Origin: Pseudobutyrivibrio sp. UBA3626
GTDB taxonomy: Bacteria > Bacillota > Clostridia > Lachnospirales > Lachnospiraceae
Assembly (NCBI GenBank): GCA_002373675.1
Contig: DFLF01000016.1
Coordinates: 180,131 to 244,130, forward strand
Direction of reading: 5' to 3'
DNA: 64,000 nt
The number at the start of each line of letters is the position of its first letter. The first letter of the stretch is position 1. Positions 55,086-64,000 of this stretch are shown here, piece after piece. The position numbers were made by a program, and so were the translations under genes. The notes under the pieces are model-generated. The model did not search any database. It had not been told where the DNA came from and saw nothing but the letters and a program-made list of their open reading frames with translations.

Positions 55086-55906
55086 TGAAGAAGATGAAGA
55101 TCAACACTAAGAAAAAACTTATCTTTTTCGGTACGCTCGCTGTTCTTTTGCTTGTTTTTTCGATTTTTAGTGAGTATCTCACTCCGTATGATCCGTACGA
55201 ACAGGACTTAAGTATTGCCAAGCAGGCGCCGAGTGCCGAGCACCTGTTAGGTACTGACAGATATGGAAGAGATATGCTTTCACGTGTAATTATAGGAAGT
55301 CAGGCGAGTATATATTCAACTCTTATACTTGTAGCGGTTATAACAATTATAGGAACAATTATCGGAATTATATGTGGATTAAGTGGTAAAGCTGTTGATG
55401 TGATACTTATGAGAATTTCAGATATATTTCTAGCTTTTCCAGGACTTGTATTTGCCCTTGCAATTGCAGGTGTATTAGGAGGCGGAATACATAATGCCAT
55501 TATAGCATTGGCGGCGGTTAGCTGGCCGAAGTTCGCAAGATTGGCGCGAAGTCAGACATTGGCTATCAAAGAGACAGCCTTCATAGAGGCGTCAAAGCTA
55601 TCGGGTACAGGAGTATTCAAGATGGTCTTTAAGCACATACTTCCTAATATTATTGGACCGATTCTTGTTACGGCAGTTCTTGATATAGGAACAATGATGA
55701 TGGAGTTGGCAGGTCTTTCCTTCCTGGGATTAGGTGCCAAGCCACCAATCGCTGAGTGGGGAAGTATGATGAGTGATGCAAGGTCAATGTTAGCAACAGC
55801 TCCTTGGATAGTAATGGCACCGGGTATTGCGATTTTCATCTCGGTTATGATTTTCAACCTTCTAGGTGACACTCTGCGAGACTTCGCCGACCCGAAGGGG
55901 AGGTAA
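55085..55906 (+). CDS. Nickel/peptide-type ABC transporter permease (NikC/OppC-like)
   Basis: This 273-aa permease has an N-terminal span, the LLGTDRYGRDMLSRVIIGSQAS signature split over its first loop, five more spans and the EAA motif FIEASKLSGTGVFKMVFKHI. It pairs with the upstream permease (1-base overlap) and is followed by two ATPases. The LGTDRYGRD sequence is common to Opp, Dpp and Nik systems. Confidence 0.88.
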   Translation: MKKMKINTKKKLIFFGTLAVLLLVFSIFSEYLTPYDPYEQDLSIAKQAPSAEHLLGTDRYGRDMLSRVIIGSQASIYSTLILVAVITIIGTIIGIICGLSGKAVDVILMRISDIFLAFPGLVFALAIAGVLGGGIHNAIIALAAVSWPKFARLARSQTLAIKETAFIEASKLSGTGVFKMVFKHILPNIIGPILVTAVLDIGTMMMELAGLSFLGLGAKPPIAEWGSMMSDARSMLATAPWIVMAPGIAIFISVMIFNLLGDTLRDFADPKGR

Positions 55907-55912
55907 AATGTA

Positions 55913-56698
55913 ATGAAAAATATAATCAGTTATGACAATGTAGAAATTAAATATGGAGATAATATTGCAGTAACTGATATTAGCTTCGGGGTGGGGAAAG
56001 GCGAGATACTTGGTATCGTCGGCGAATCCGGCTCCGGCAAATCCACCATCATCAAAGCAGCCATGGGACTCCTTGGTGAAGGTGGAACAGTCAGCGGCGG
56101 CGACATATTATACAATAATAGAAGCCTCCTTAATGTCAGTAAAAAAGAACGCTTGAACATCAATGGTCCGGAGCTTGGAATGATATTTCAGTTCGCAGGA
56201 AGCAGTTTCTGCCCGGTAAGAAAAATCGGCACTCAACTATACGAAGTAGTCAAGGCTCATAAGGACATTTCCAAGGAAGAGTTTCATTCTCAGGTCAATG
56301 AATTGTTAGATAAACTGGGTTTTGAAGATACTGTAAGGATATTGGAAAGCTATCCAAATGAGCTGTCAGGCGGTATGCAGCAGAGAGTTGGAATTGTAGC
56401 TGCAATGCTCCTTAACCCCAAGGTGCTTCTTGCAGATGAGCCCACATCAGCTATGGACGTTACCATTCAGAAGCAGGCTGTTGAAGAGATGCTTAAGGTA
56501 AGGGATGTATTTGGTACATCAATTATTCTTGTTACACATAATATCGGTGTAGTGAATGCTATGGCAGATAATTTACTTGTACTAAGACATGGACATATCG
56601 TTGAGATGGGTAAGACCGATGATGTAATTAATAATCCTAGTGAGGATTATACTAAGAAGTTAATGGAAGCAGTTCCTAGAATTAAGGTGTCAAATTAG
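55913..56698 (+). CDS. Nickel/peptide-type ABC transporter ATPase (NikD/OppD-like)
   Basis: This 261-aa ATPase has Walker A GESGSGKSTII, the signature LSGGMQQRV, Walker B LLADEPTSAMD and an H-loop HNIG. The C-terminal iron-sulfur-type extension of some OppD proteins is absent, as in NikD. Its start lies 6 bases after the upstream stop, and its stop abuts the second ATPase start. Confidence 0.9.
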   Translation: MKNIISYDNVEIKYGDNIAVTDISFGVGKGEILGIVGESGSGKSTIIKAAMGLLGEGGTVSGGDILYNNRSLLNVSKKERLNINGPELGMIFQFAGSSFCPVRKIGTQLYEVVKAHKDISKEEFHSQVNELLDKLGFEDTVRILESYPNELSGGMQQRVGIVAAMLLNPKVLLADEPTSAMDVTIQKQAVEEMLKVRDVFGTSIILVTHNIGVVNAMADNLLVLRHGHIVEMGKTDDVINNPSEDYTKKLMEAVPRIKVSN

Positions 56699-57454
56699 AT
56701 GGATAATATTTTAGAAGTAAAGAATCTTAATTGTATATTTAATAAGGGAAGGAAGACACAGGTCAATGCGCTTAAGGATGTAAGCTTTGAGCTTAAGGCT
56801 GGAGAATGTCTTGGGATAATTGGAGAGAGTGGCAGTGGCAAGAGTACATCTGCCAGAATTATAACAAGGCTTGTGAAGGCATCGGATGGAGAAGTTGTTA
56901 TTGATGGCAGAAGCTCAAGTGATATATCTAATAAGGAGTTATACAAGATAGTCCAGATGGTATTTCAGACTCCTGTAGAATCATTCAACCCAAGGGTAAA
57001 GCTGGGAGACGGAGTAGGTGAAAGCCTTAGAAATAACGGCGTATCCAAGAGTGAGACGAAGGAGAGAGTAGAGAAGCTGCTTGTGGAATGTGGTCTTCCT
57101 AAGGAATACTATGACAAATACCCACACGAGGTAAGCGGTGGAGAATGTCAGAGGGCTGCGATTGCAAGGGCCCTTGCCAATGAGCCTAAGATATTAATAT
57201 GTGATGAGGCAACATCATCTCTTGATGTAACAGTGCAAAAAGAGATTATAGCTCTTCTTAACGGAATAAGAGAAAAAAGGGGAAGTGACATTTCCATAAT
57301 GTTCATAAGTCATGATATTGCATTGGTTCAGCAGTTCTGTGACAAGGTTGTGGTTATGAACAAAGGACAGGTGGTTGAAAAAGGAGATGCTAACGAGATA
57401 ATTATGAATTCAAAAGAAGATTATACGAAGAAGTTAATTGCTTCAGTGCTATAG
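56699..57454 (+). CDS. Nickel/peptide-type ABC transporter ATPase (NikE/OppF-like)
   Basis: This 251-aa ATPase has Walker A GESGSGKSTSARII, the signature VSGGECQRAAIARAL, Walker B ILICDEATSSLD and the H-loop SHDIAL. It heterodimerises with the upstream ATPase, whose stop codon directly precedes its ATG. The order permease-permease-ATPase-ATPase-binding protein is the Nik/Opp layout with the binding protein at the end. Confidence 0.9.
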   Translation: MDNILEVKNLNCIFNKGRKTQVNALKDVSFELKAGECLGIIGESGSGKSTSARIITRLVKASDGEVVIDGRSSSDISNKELYKIVQMVFQTPVESFNPRVKLGDGVGESLRNNGVSKSETKERVEKLLVECGLPKEYYDKYPHEVSGGECQRAAIARALANEPKILICDEATSSLDVTVQKEIIALLNGIREKRGSDISIMFISHDIALVQQFCDKVVVMNKGQVVEKGDANEIIMNSKEDYTKKLIASVL

Positions 57455-57494
57455 ATCTTCTTGGAGAATAAATAACATTTAAGGGAGGAAAGAC

Positions 57495-59045
57495 ATGAAG
57501 AAGAAAATAACCTTAGTAGTGGCTATCATGATGATAGCAGTTATGGTAGTAGGTTGCGGATGTCAGAATTCGTCAACTAATGCTAATAAAGAAATGACTA
57601 TTGGCGATACTACCTTCAATGCAGAGAATTGGGAAGAGACAGTTAATCCGCACAACACTTATAATGGATGGGCTTGTATCCGTTACGGCGTAGGTGAGAC
57701 ATTAGTTCACTACACCGACGATATGAAGCTTGAGCCATGGCTTGCTGATAAGTGGGAGAATGATGGAGCCAATAAGTGGACTATTACACTCCACAACGGA
57801 ATTAAGTTCTCAAGTGGAAGAGATATGGATGCTAACGCCGTAAAAGAATGCTTTGAGCACCTGTTGGCTACACATGACAGAGCACCTTCTGATACTAAGA
57901 TTGCAAGTATGGAAGCAAACGGCAATGTGCTTACAATTACTACAAGCGAGCCTAATCCTGCACTTATGAATTATCTCGGAGACCCATATGCATGTATTAT
58001 TGATATGGCTGCAAGTAATATGGAGACAGGAGTAGTTGCAGGTACAGGTCCATATGTAGTACAGGAAATGGTAACAGATGACCATCTTACACTTGCTCCT
58101 AATAAGACATATTGGAATGGAACACCTAAGCTTAGCAAGCTCACAATCAAGACAATATCTGATGGTGATACATTATCAGCAGCATTACAGTCCGGTGATA
58201 TTGATGCAGCTTATGGTATGGCTTATGAGTCATATCCTAACTTTGAGAATAGCAAATATCAGTTCTCAAGCATTCAGACATCAAGAGCATTCTTTGCTTC
58301 AATGAATATGACAAGTCCTGTAATTCAAGATAAGGCTGTAAGAGAAGCAGTTGCATACGGTATTAACAAAGAAGGATTTGTTAAGACACTTCTTAGTGGT
58401 CATGGTGTAGCCGGTAATGGAGCATTCCCTGATGGATTCAGTGACTTTGGTGGAGACAAGGTAACAACTGCTAAGAAATATGATGCTAATAAAGCTAAGC
58501 AGACATTAGAAGCTGCCGGATGGGTTGATAGCGATGGAGACGGAATCCGTGAGAAGAACGGACAGAAGCTTGTAATTAGATGGTTGACATATCCATCTCG
58601 TCAGGAATTACCACTTCTTGCTGAATCAGTTCAGGCATCACTTAAGGATATAGGAATTGAAGTTGAAGTAAATAATACAGCTAATCGTAGACAATTCTTG
58701 AAGGATATGGGTTCATGGGATATCTACGCATCAGCGTTAGTTACAGCACCTTCAGGTGATCCACAGTACTTCTTTACAACAAGCTGTGTTCCCGGCAATG
58801 ATTATAACTTCGGAGCGTATGACAATCCTGAAGTTACCAAGATGGTAGAAGATTTATCCAAGGAATTTGATAGTTCCAAGAGAGCGAAGCTGGCAGTAGA
58901 TTTACAGAATAAGATTCTTGAGGATGATGCATATGTATTCTGTTCATTCTTACAGATGAATATGATTTCTAAATCTAATGTTAAGAATTATACAGCTCAT
59001 GCCTGCGATTATTACGAGGTAACAGCTGACTTGGATATTGAATAG
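57495..59045 (+). CDS. Nickel/peptide-type ABC transporter solute-binding lipoprotein (NikA-like)
   Basis: This 516-aa family-5 solute-binding protein has a lipoprotein signal (hydrophobic residues 4-20, VVGCGC with the lipidated Cys). The SBP_bac_5 body shows YGVGETLVHYTDDMKLEPWLA, the ANKWTITLHNGIKFSSG strand and later ASGDPQYFFTTSCVPGNDYNFGAYDNP. This combination is closest to NikA-like nickel/metallophore-chelate binders, though dipeptides cannot be excluded. Final gene before the terminator at 59077-59110. Confidence 0.85.
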   Translation: MKKKITLVVAIMMIAVMVVGCGCQNSSTNANKEMTIGDTTFNAENWEETVNPHNTYNGWACIRYGVGETLVHYTDDMKLEPWLADKWENDGANKWTITLHNGIKFSSGRDMDANAVKECFEHLLATHDRAPSDTKIASMEANGNVLTITTSEPNPALMNYLGDPYACIIDMAASNMETGVVAGTGPYVVQEMVTDDHLTLAPNKTYWNGTPKLSKLTIKTISDGDTLSAALQSGDIDAAYGMAYESYPNFENSKYQFSSIQTSRAFFASMNMTSPVIQDKAVREAVAYGINKEGFVKTLLSGHGVAGNGAFPDGFSDFGGDKVTTAKKYDANKAKQTLEAAGWVDSDGDGIREKNGQKLVIRWLTYPSRQELPLLAESVQASLKDIGIEVEVNNTANRRQFLKDMGSWDIYASALVTAPSGDPQYFFTTSCVPGNDYNFGAYDNPEVTKMVEDLSKEFDSSKRAKLAVDLQNKILEDDAYVFCSFLQMNMISKSNVKNYTAHACDYYEVTADLDIE

Positions 59046-59076
59046 AAATAAGAAATCGTGCGTTACTAATATGTGT

Positions 59077-59110
59077 CCTCCTTACCGAACAAGTGGTAAG
59101 GAGGGTTTTT
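59077..59110 (+). terminator. Rho-independent terminator after the solute-binding-protein gene
   Basis: CCTCCTTACC (59077-59086) pairs perfectly with GGTAAGGAGG (59095-59104), followed by GTTTTT. Because it stands only 15 bases before the next ATG, read-through would also control the deacylase gene. Confidence 0.85.
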
Positions 59111-59125
59111 AAAAGTGAGATTTTT

Positions 59126-60076
59126 ATGAGCAATTTGGATATAGCAGGACATAGTCTTGCTGCTGGAAAGACAATAAAAGATCATATTCATGTAAGGGGA
59201 ACTGAGATACATATACCACACGTTGTATTATGTGGAAAAAAACCGGGTAAGACAGTTGTAATAACAGCCGGAATACACAATGCTGAGTATATAGGAATTC
59301 AGGCGGCAATAGAGCTTTCCCAGGAGATAGAACCCGATGATATAAGTGGCAATATCGTTATAATTCCACTTGTGAACAGATCGGGATTTGAGAATAGAAC
59401 CATGTCTTATGTATATGAGGATGGAAAGAATCTCAATAGAGTATTTCCGGGAAATGAAGATGGTACAGTAGCCGAAAAGCTGGCGAAGGTTGTATTTGAT
59501 GAATTCATTATTCATGCAGATGCTTATATCGACCTTCATTGTGGCGATGGCTTTGAGACCCTTGAGCCATATATATATTATGTGGGGGAAGCTCCATGTA
59601 AGACGGTGGCAAAGGAGATGACCGACTGCGTAGATACAAAGTATAGGGTGCGTTCTAGATGTATATCTAGTGGTGCTTATAATGAAGCATCAATGAGAGG
59701 TATACCAAGTGTTCTTATAGAAAGAGGTCAGTTAAGTCTAATAAAAGAAGAGGAGGTTAAGGCGGATAAAAGAGATGTAGTTAACATCCTAAGATACCTT
59801 GGAGTGTTGGAGGGACAACATGATATATATCCTAAAATAGACATCTTAGAATATAGTAATGATGCCCCTGCAACAGGATGCTGGTACCCTAAAATGAAGG
59901 TAGGGGACAGCTTCAGAGAAGGTGATATATTCGGTGAAATCAGAGATTATTTCGGTAAAGTTATTCATACAGCAGTAGCCACAGAGGATGGCGTTCTTAT
60001 ACACCAGTGTTCATCTCTGAGTATAATCAAGGATGGTCCTATGGTGACTTACGGTGTTGCTACACTGCCACAATGA
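59126..60076 (+). CDS. AstE/aspartoacylase-like zinc deacylase
   Basis: This 316-aa protein of the succinylglutamate desuccinylase/aspartoacylase family (M14-like) has zinc motif H-x-x-E in AGIHNAEYIG, the third ligand in IDLHCGDGFE and an arginine-containing loop NRSGFENRT. It cleaves an N-acyl group from an amino acid or peptide. The ATG at 59126 is chosen because the earlier in-frame codons lie in the terminator. Its link with the peptide/nickel importer is by position and possible read-through. The last 17 bases overlap the convergent degV-like gene. Confidence 0.8.
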   Translation: MSNLDIAGHSLAAGKTIKDHIHVRGTEIHIPHVVLCGKKPGKTVVITAGIHNAEYIGIQAAIELSQEIEPDDISGNIVIIPLVNRSGFENRTMSYVYEDGKNLNRVFPGNEDGTVAEKLAKVVFDEFIIHADAYIDLHCGDGFETLEPYIYYVGEAPCKTVAKEMTDCVDTKYRVRSRCISSGAYNEASMRGIPSVLIERGQLSLIKEEEVKADKRDVVNILRYLGVLEGQHDIYPKIDILEYSNDAPATGCWYPKMKVGDSFREGDIFGEIRDYFGKVIHTAVATEDGVLIHQCSSLSIIKDGPMVTYGVATLPQ

Positions 60077-60911
60077 CGCCACCCTGGTTGGCATACATGC
60101 TTGATAGACCAGACATATTTACTACAATAATGTCTTTAAAGTTACCAAGCATCTCTAATCTCTTCTTGGCAAAGTCTGCTCTTTCGGGACAATTACAATG
60201 AGATATAGCAATAACCTTGTCTTCAGGATTAGAGGTTGCATTAATAACCTTTTCTATCATCTTACTGATTGCACCATTAGAGCCACGTCCTTGTCCTGCG
60301 TTATATATAGCACCCTCATGAGTTGAAGCCATAATGGGTTTTATATTAAGTGTTGATACAATACCGGCTTTTAAGGAACTGATACGGCCTGTCTTAACAA
60401 ATGTCTCTAAAGTATCAAGTACAAAGAATGTATGCATTGATTTGATATGCTTTTCAACTTTACTAACAACTTCCTCAAAGGAATAACCTGCCTCTTCAAA
60501 TTCCTGCACCTTTAGTCCTATAAGAGTCTCTCCAATAGAAGCAGACTTGGAGTTAAATACATGAATATTCTTGGGATTATCTATATGTTCTTCATTATAG
60601 AGTTCTGCGCCAAGTACAGCACTGTTGTATGAACCGCTTAGTTCACCGCTGAGTGTAATAATATATATATTCTGAGCGTCTCCTTCGCATGATTGCATAT
60701 AACTGTCTGGGCTAGGACAAGCTGATTTTGGCCCCTTAATGCTGTTTTTTACTCTTGTTAAAAAGTCTAATTGATCAAAGTTCTCATCATCAACAAAAGT
60801 CTCTCCGTCAATATCAATTGATAAAGGAACATTGCTAAAATGTCCGTCTTTCTTTAATTCCTCAGGTAATTCTCCAGAACTATCGATTACGATTTTATAA
60901 TTGTTATTCAT
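60060..60911 (-). CDS. DegV-family fatty-acid-binding protein
   Basis: This 283-aa protein of the DegV family starts MNNNYKIVIDSSGELPEEL, with the PLSIDIDGETFVDD segment, SACPSPDSYMQ and the SLKAGIVSTLNIKPIM lipid-binding region. DegV proteins (FakB-like) bind fatty acids and present them to the FakA kinase, which is not in this window. A perfect AAGGAGG lies before the ATG at 60911. Earlier in-frame codons to 60983 lack a site. Convergent with the deacylase gene. Confidence 0.9.
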   Translation of the reverse strand: MNNNYKIVIDSSGELPEELKKDGHFSNVPLSIDIDGETFVDDENFDQLDFLTRVKNSIKGPKSACPSPDSYMQSCEGDAQNIYIITLSGELSGSYNSAVLGAELYNEEHIDNPKNIHVFNSKSASIGETLIGLKVQEFEEAGYSFEEVVSKVEKHIKSMHTFFVLDTLETFVKTGRISSLKAGIVSTLNIKPIMASTHEGAIYNAGQGRGSNGAISKMIEKVINATSNPEDKVIAISHCNCPERADFAKKRLEMLGNFKDIIVVNMSGLSSMYANQGGVIVAV

Positions 60912-61128
60912 GGTTAATCCTCCTTGATAATGTTTCATTATGAGTTTTAAATCACATTTGGTGTAAAAGTAACAAAAACTCAAACAAAAAGTTAACGTTT
61001 CTTTTTGACGCGGTTTTCATTACCACATCATAATATCATCAAAACCATAATTATGCAATACTTATTTTGAAAAAATTATCAAGTTGTACATAATAATGGT
61101 ATAATAGATTTAATTTGGAGGATGTGAA

Positions 61129-61932
61129 ATGATTGGAAAAGTAGAGACAGAAGATTTTAAGATGAATTACGCAAAGTTTGGCTCTGGTAATAAGACACTA
61201 GTTATTGTTCCGGGATTATCACTTAGGCCGGTAACTCCATTTGCTATTGCAATTGAGAACGCTTATGACATTTTCAAGGAAGAATATACAATATATTTAT
61301 TAGATAGAAGGGATAAAGCCCCTGATAATTATTTGAGCCGGGATATGGCAAGGGATACATATGTGGCTCTCCAAAGTCTGGGAGTTGATAAAGCATATTT
61401 TATAGGGGCATCACAAGGCGGTTCTATAGTCATGGAATTATCCATAATGCATCCTGAGATGGTAGAAGCTATTGCCGTTGCATCATCCGCTGCTTATGTT
61501 AATGAGATGTCCCATAGTATACTTGATAATTGGATTGACCTGGCAAAAAAGAGAGATGCAATTGGGCTTGCAACGCATATGGTGGATGTGGTTTATTCTA
61601 CCAATATGTCTTCCCATACAAAAAAGGGATATATCAATTCCTTTAAAGATTTGAAAGAAGAAGAATTTATACAATTTATAAATCTTTGCATTGGATTTGG
61701 GACATATGATATAAGAAGTAAGCTTTCTTCTATAACTTGTCCTGCTATTGTAGTAGGATGTGAAGGAGACAGAGTGTTTGGAGACGGTGCATCAAGAGAG
61801 ATTTATGAAGGGATTTCTTCTAATAATGATAGGTGTGAACTCCTAATCTATGATGATAGATATGGTCACGCTGTATACGACGAGGCAGATGATTTTAAGA
61901 AGAAGATATATGATTTTTTTGATAAATACTAA
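61129..61932 (+). CDS. Alpha/beta hydrolase
   Basis: This 267-aa alpha/beta-hydrolase fold protein has the nucleophile elbow GASQGGS (Ser in G-x-S-x-G, about residue 90) and a catalytic Asp/His near the C terminus (CEGDRVFGDG, RYGHAVYDE). No signal peptide. GGAGG lies 7 bases before the ATG, and an extended -10 TGGTATAAT (61097-61105) supplies the promoter. Substrate unknown. The next gene starts 27 bases later. Confidence 0.85.
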   Translation: MIGKVETEDFKMNYAKFGSGNKTLVIVPGLSLRPVTPFAIAIENAYDIFKEEYTIYLLDRRDKAPDNYLSRDMARDTYVALQSLGVDKAYFIGASQGGSIVMELSIMHPEMVEAIAVASSAAYVNEMSHSILDNWIDLAKKRDAIGLATHMVDVVYSTNMSSHTKKGYINSFKDLKEEEFIQFINLCIGFGTYDIRSKLSSITCPAIVVGCEGDRVFGDGASREIYEGISSNNDRCELLIYDDRYGHAVYDEADDFKKKIYDFFDKY

Positions 61933-61959
61933 TTGTTAAGTGGGGGAGGAATAATTCAT

Positions 61960-62931
61960 ATGAATATCACGAGAATATATAGAAGGGTACTCTTATCATT
62001 TGTCCTGGGTTTGGTCATGATTATTATCTCTTCATGTTCATGTGCTACAAATACGGCTGGAATCAGACTGGGAACTGGCGGTAAGGGAGGAATGTATTAT
62101 AATTATGGTGAAGCTCTTTCGGATATTGATTCTGCCATATCATTAAAGTCCACAGCTGGTTCTTCGGCAAATTTAAGGCTTTTGGATAAAGGTTTTGTTG
62201 ACGCTGCAATAGTGCAAAGTGATAGTATAGATATTTCCAGTATGAACTGTTCAGCACTAACCGGGCTATATACGGAAGCAGTTCAGCTGGTCGTCAGGAC
62301 AGATTCAGGAATTAATAGTATTAATGATCTTCGTGGGAAACGCGTATCATTAGGGGAGGAAGAATCAGGAGTTGTTCGTAATGCTCATCAATTACTTCTG
62401 ACAGCGGGCATGACGATAGATGATATTAATGCTGTAAATCTTTCTTTCGCAAATGAAAAAGAAGCACTTGAGAAGGGCGAGATTGACGCATTTTTCTGTA
62501 CTGCTGGTGCGCCTACCAATATAGTTAGAGATGTTATTAAGTCTGGCAAAGCAAAGATTATTGGTTTTGATGATGATGTACTTAATCGTCTTATGAACCT
62601 TTATCCTGGATATAATGAATGTGTAATACCCAAAGGAACATATGAAGGACAGGATAGCGATATAAGAACCGTTGGCGTTAGAGCAATCATGGTGGTAAAT
62701 CCTGAAATGGATGATGAGACTGCAACGCGTCTTATAACAGAGATATTTGATAATAGTGAAATGCTTAATTCGCAGATTGTTACAGATGGGGCTCTTGATG
62801 GAGAACATGCTGTGATGTCTGTAGGTATCCCTTTTCATTCGGCAGCAGCGGCCTATTTAGAAAAAAAAGGAGTTAAAGTTGCTAAATGGGCAGGAAAGAA
62901 GACTGCAATTGTCTTTGGAAGTCAGGATTAG
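61960..62931 (+). CDS. TAXI-family solute-binding lipoprotein
   Basis: This 323-aa protein has a lipoprotein signal (about residues 10-27, ISSCSC) and the TAXI-type start of the mature domain, IRLGTGGKGGMYYNYGEAL, followed by the LRGKRVSLGEEESG and AGAPTNIV motifs. TAXI proteins are the solute-binding subunits of some TRAP transporters, usually paired with a fused 4TM/12TM permease. Here a GltS-type symporter follows 15 bases later instead. GGGGAGGA precedes the ATG at 61960; TTG 61933 is rejected. Confidence 0.85.
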   Translation: MNITRIYRRVLLSFVLGLVMIIISSCSCATNTAGIRLGTGGKGGMYYNYGEALSDIDSAISLKSTAGSSANLRLLDKGFVDAAIVQSDSIDISSMNCSALTGLYTEAVQLVVRTDSGINSINDLRGKRVSLGEEESGVVRNAHQLLLTAGMTIDDINAVNLSFANEKEALEKGEIDAFFCTAGAPTNIVRDVIKSGKAKIIGFDDDVLNRLMNLYPGYNECVIPKGTYEGQDSDIRTVGVRAIMVVNPEMDDETATRLITEIFDNSEMLNSQIVTDGALDGEHAVMSVGIPFHSAAAAYLEKKGVKVAKWAGKKTAIVFGSQD

Positions 62932-62946
62932 AAGGGGGTACTTTAT

Positions 62947-64000
62947 ATGAATTTGTCTCTAGATATGTATCAGACAATGGGCATAGCTGTTATTGTACTT
63001 TTGATTGGTGGTTGGCTTCGCTCCAAAATTCGAATTATTGATAGGTTTTGTATCCCTGCACCTGTCGTAGGGGGACTGCTTTATGCAATATTAATGACGT
63101 TTCTTCATGGGTTTGGTGTATTGAATCTTGAATATGATGATACATTAAAGGATATATGCATGGTTGCATTTTTTACAACGGTTGGATTCCAGGCGGATTT
63201 CAAGGCGATAAAAAAGGGAGGAAAGAGTCTTGTAATCTTTTTGATTCTTGTTGTTGTGTTGATATTTACACAGAATGGAGTCGCATTAGGTGTATCGCGA
63301 TTAATAGGAGTGGATAGTCTGCTTGGTCTATGTACAGGTTCTATTCCTATGGTGGGAGGACATGGAACAGCAGGAGCTTTTGGCCCTATACTTGAGGATT
63401 TTGGAATGCAGAGTGCCACAACGATATGTACTGCGGCAGCAACATTTGGTCTTGTTACAGGTTCCCTTATGGGTGGACCTGTTGGACAAATGCTTATTAA
63501 AAGGCATAAGCTCTGTAAAGAAAATGAAAAAACAACAAAGGAAGAAATAGTAGAAGATAACGACCGTTTTGAGGCATCTTATAAAAGATTTGCATCTGCA
63601 ATCTATCAAATTGCTATTGCTATGGCACTTGGAACAATCGTTTCGTGGTTGCTTTCTAAGACGGGAATGACACTTCCAGCATACATAGGCGGAATGATAA
63701 TAGCTGTTATTATGCGAAATGTTGGAGATAGAACAAGTAGGGTTAGTATCAAAACAAAAGAAATAGGAGTAGTAGGTGAGATAAGCCTTTCTCTGTTTCT
63801 GGGAATTGCGATGATTACGCTTAAGTTATGGCAGCTTGCAAGTCTTGCCATACCATTTTTGATTTTACTTTTGGCGCAGACAGTTGTCATGTTCTTGTTC
63901 GCATACTTTGTTGTATTTTCCGTAATGGGAAGGGATTATGATGCGGCAGTCCTTTCCTCTGGAATATGTGGCTTTGGAATGGGAGCTACGCCAAATGCTA
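62947..64000 (+). CDS. gltS: GltS-type sodium:glutamate symporter (3' end outside window)
   Basis: The first 351 codons read through to the window end. Membrane spans begin MYQTMGIAVIVLLIGGWLRS, then VPAPVVGG-type (CIPAPVVGGLLYAIL), the glycine-rich hairpin SIPMVGGHGTAGAFGPILED, and GLVTGSLMGGPVGQMLI. These are the diagnostic repeats of the GltS (ESS) family of Na+:glutamate symporters. GAAGGGGG lies 8-13 bases upstream. It follows the TAXI lipoprotein gene closely and is probably co-transcribed. Confidence 0.88.
   Translation, partial: MNLSLDMYQTMGIAVIVLLIGGWLRSKIRIIDRFCIPAPVVGGLLYAILMTFLHGFGVLNLEYDDTLKDICMVAFFTTVGFQADFKAIKKGGKSLVIFLILVVVLIFTQNGVALGVSRLIGVDSLLGLCTGSIPMVGGHGTAGAFGPILEDFGMQSATTICTAAATFGLVTGSLMGGPVGQMLIKRHKLCKENEKTTKEEIVEDNDRFEASYKRFASAIYQIAIAMALGTIVSWLLSKTGMTLPAYIGGMIIAVIMRNVGDRTSRVSIKTKEIGVVGEISLSLFLGIAMITLKLWQLASLAIPFLILLLAQTVVMFLFAYFVVFSVMGRDYDAAVLSSGICGFGMGATPNA

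Noticed and set aside
1..64000. tRNA, rRNA, CRISPR arrays and known riboswitches
   Set aside because: Scanning by eye found no cloverleaf-type CCA-ended segment, no rRNA signature, no evenly spaced repeat-spacer array and no recognisable riboswitch core; covariance-model searches would be decisive.

Overview
The window reads as a chromosomal segment of a low-GC, anaerobic, motile Firmicute, most likely a gut Lachnospiraceae (Agathobacter/Eubacterium rectale, Butyrivibrio or Lachnospira type). This rests on the AT-rich codon use, strong GGAGG ribosome sites with several TTG/GTG starts, an [FeFe]-hydrogenase maturase (HydE), HD-GYP and chemoreceptor genes, a sigma-28-like promoter, and a transaldolase-type sulfoquinovose operon. 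No rRNA, tRNA or CRISPR array was seen. The family assignment is inference.

Layout. 1-4260: a partial DpnD/PcfM-like gene, a small lipoprotein, an HTH-ATPase-STAS-like regulator behind 21-bp-phased repeats, an EamA exporter, and a hypothetical/ureohydrolase-like pair. 4345-13044: a sulfoquinovose (SQ) catabolic cluster with GPH-type transporter, sulfoquinovosidase, 6-deoxy-6-sulfofructose transaldolase, sulfolactaldehyde reductase, a DUF4867 protein, a fucose/arabinose-isomerase-like protein and a ROK repressor. Two promoters in it share an identical TTGAAA-17-TATAAT core and an inverted-repeat operator in the same register, so the transporter and the enzymes are probably one ROK regulon. The predicted route is SQ glycoside to SQ to sulfofructose to fructose-6-P plus sulfolactaldehyde, which is reduced to dihydroxypropanesulfonate. 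13047-20071: trkA-aroK, a small gene with a sigma-28-like promoter, a secreted NlpC/P60-like protein, a lipoprotein Ntn-hydrolase, and an extended guaA.

20100-31070 is an accessory/defence island, visibly more AT-rich. It has a restriction-modification-like operon with one m5C and one m6A methyltransferase, a LAGLIDADG-like protein, a PD-(D/E)XK nuclease and an unknown gene. Next come a frameshifted DUF6731-like gene with a membrane partner, and a truncated Shedu (DUF4263)-like gene. After a 1-kb gene-poor scar lies an XRE-regulated module whose two promoter regions share a palindromic operator, then a decayed RhuM-like gene and an intact Fic protein. A 33-bp remnant resembling the XRE gene marks the right end.

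31077-50529 is core: methyltransferase, cytoplasmic alpha-amylase, MEMO-AMMECR1 fusion, pyruvate kinase, ATP-grasp enzyme, then a signalling cluster (HD-GYP, a 1421-aa propeller hybrid kinase, a double-receiver protein, another HD-GYP with a duplicated C-terminal module), TcdA and a chemoreceptor. 50637-60911: PepD, HydE, a methyltransferase plus a complete nickel/peptide-type ABC importer, an AstE-like deacylase and a DegV protein. 61129-64000: alpha/beta hydrolase, a TAXI solute-binding lipoprotein, and a GltS-type symporter cut by the window edge. The TAXI-GltS pairing is unusual because TAXI proteins normally serve TRAP permeases.
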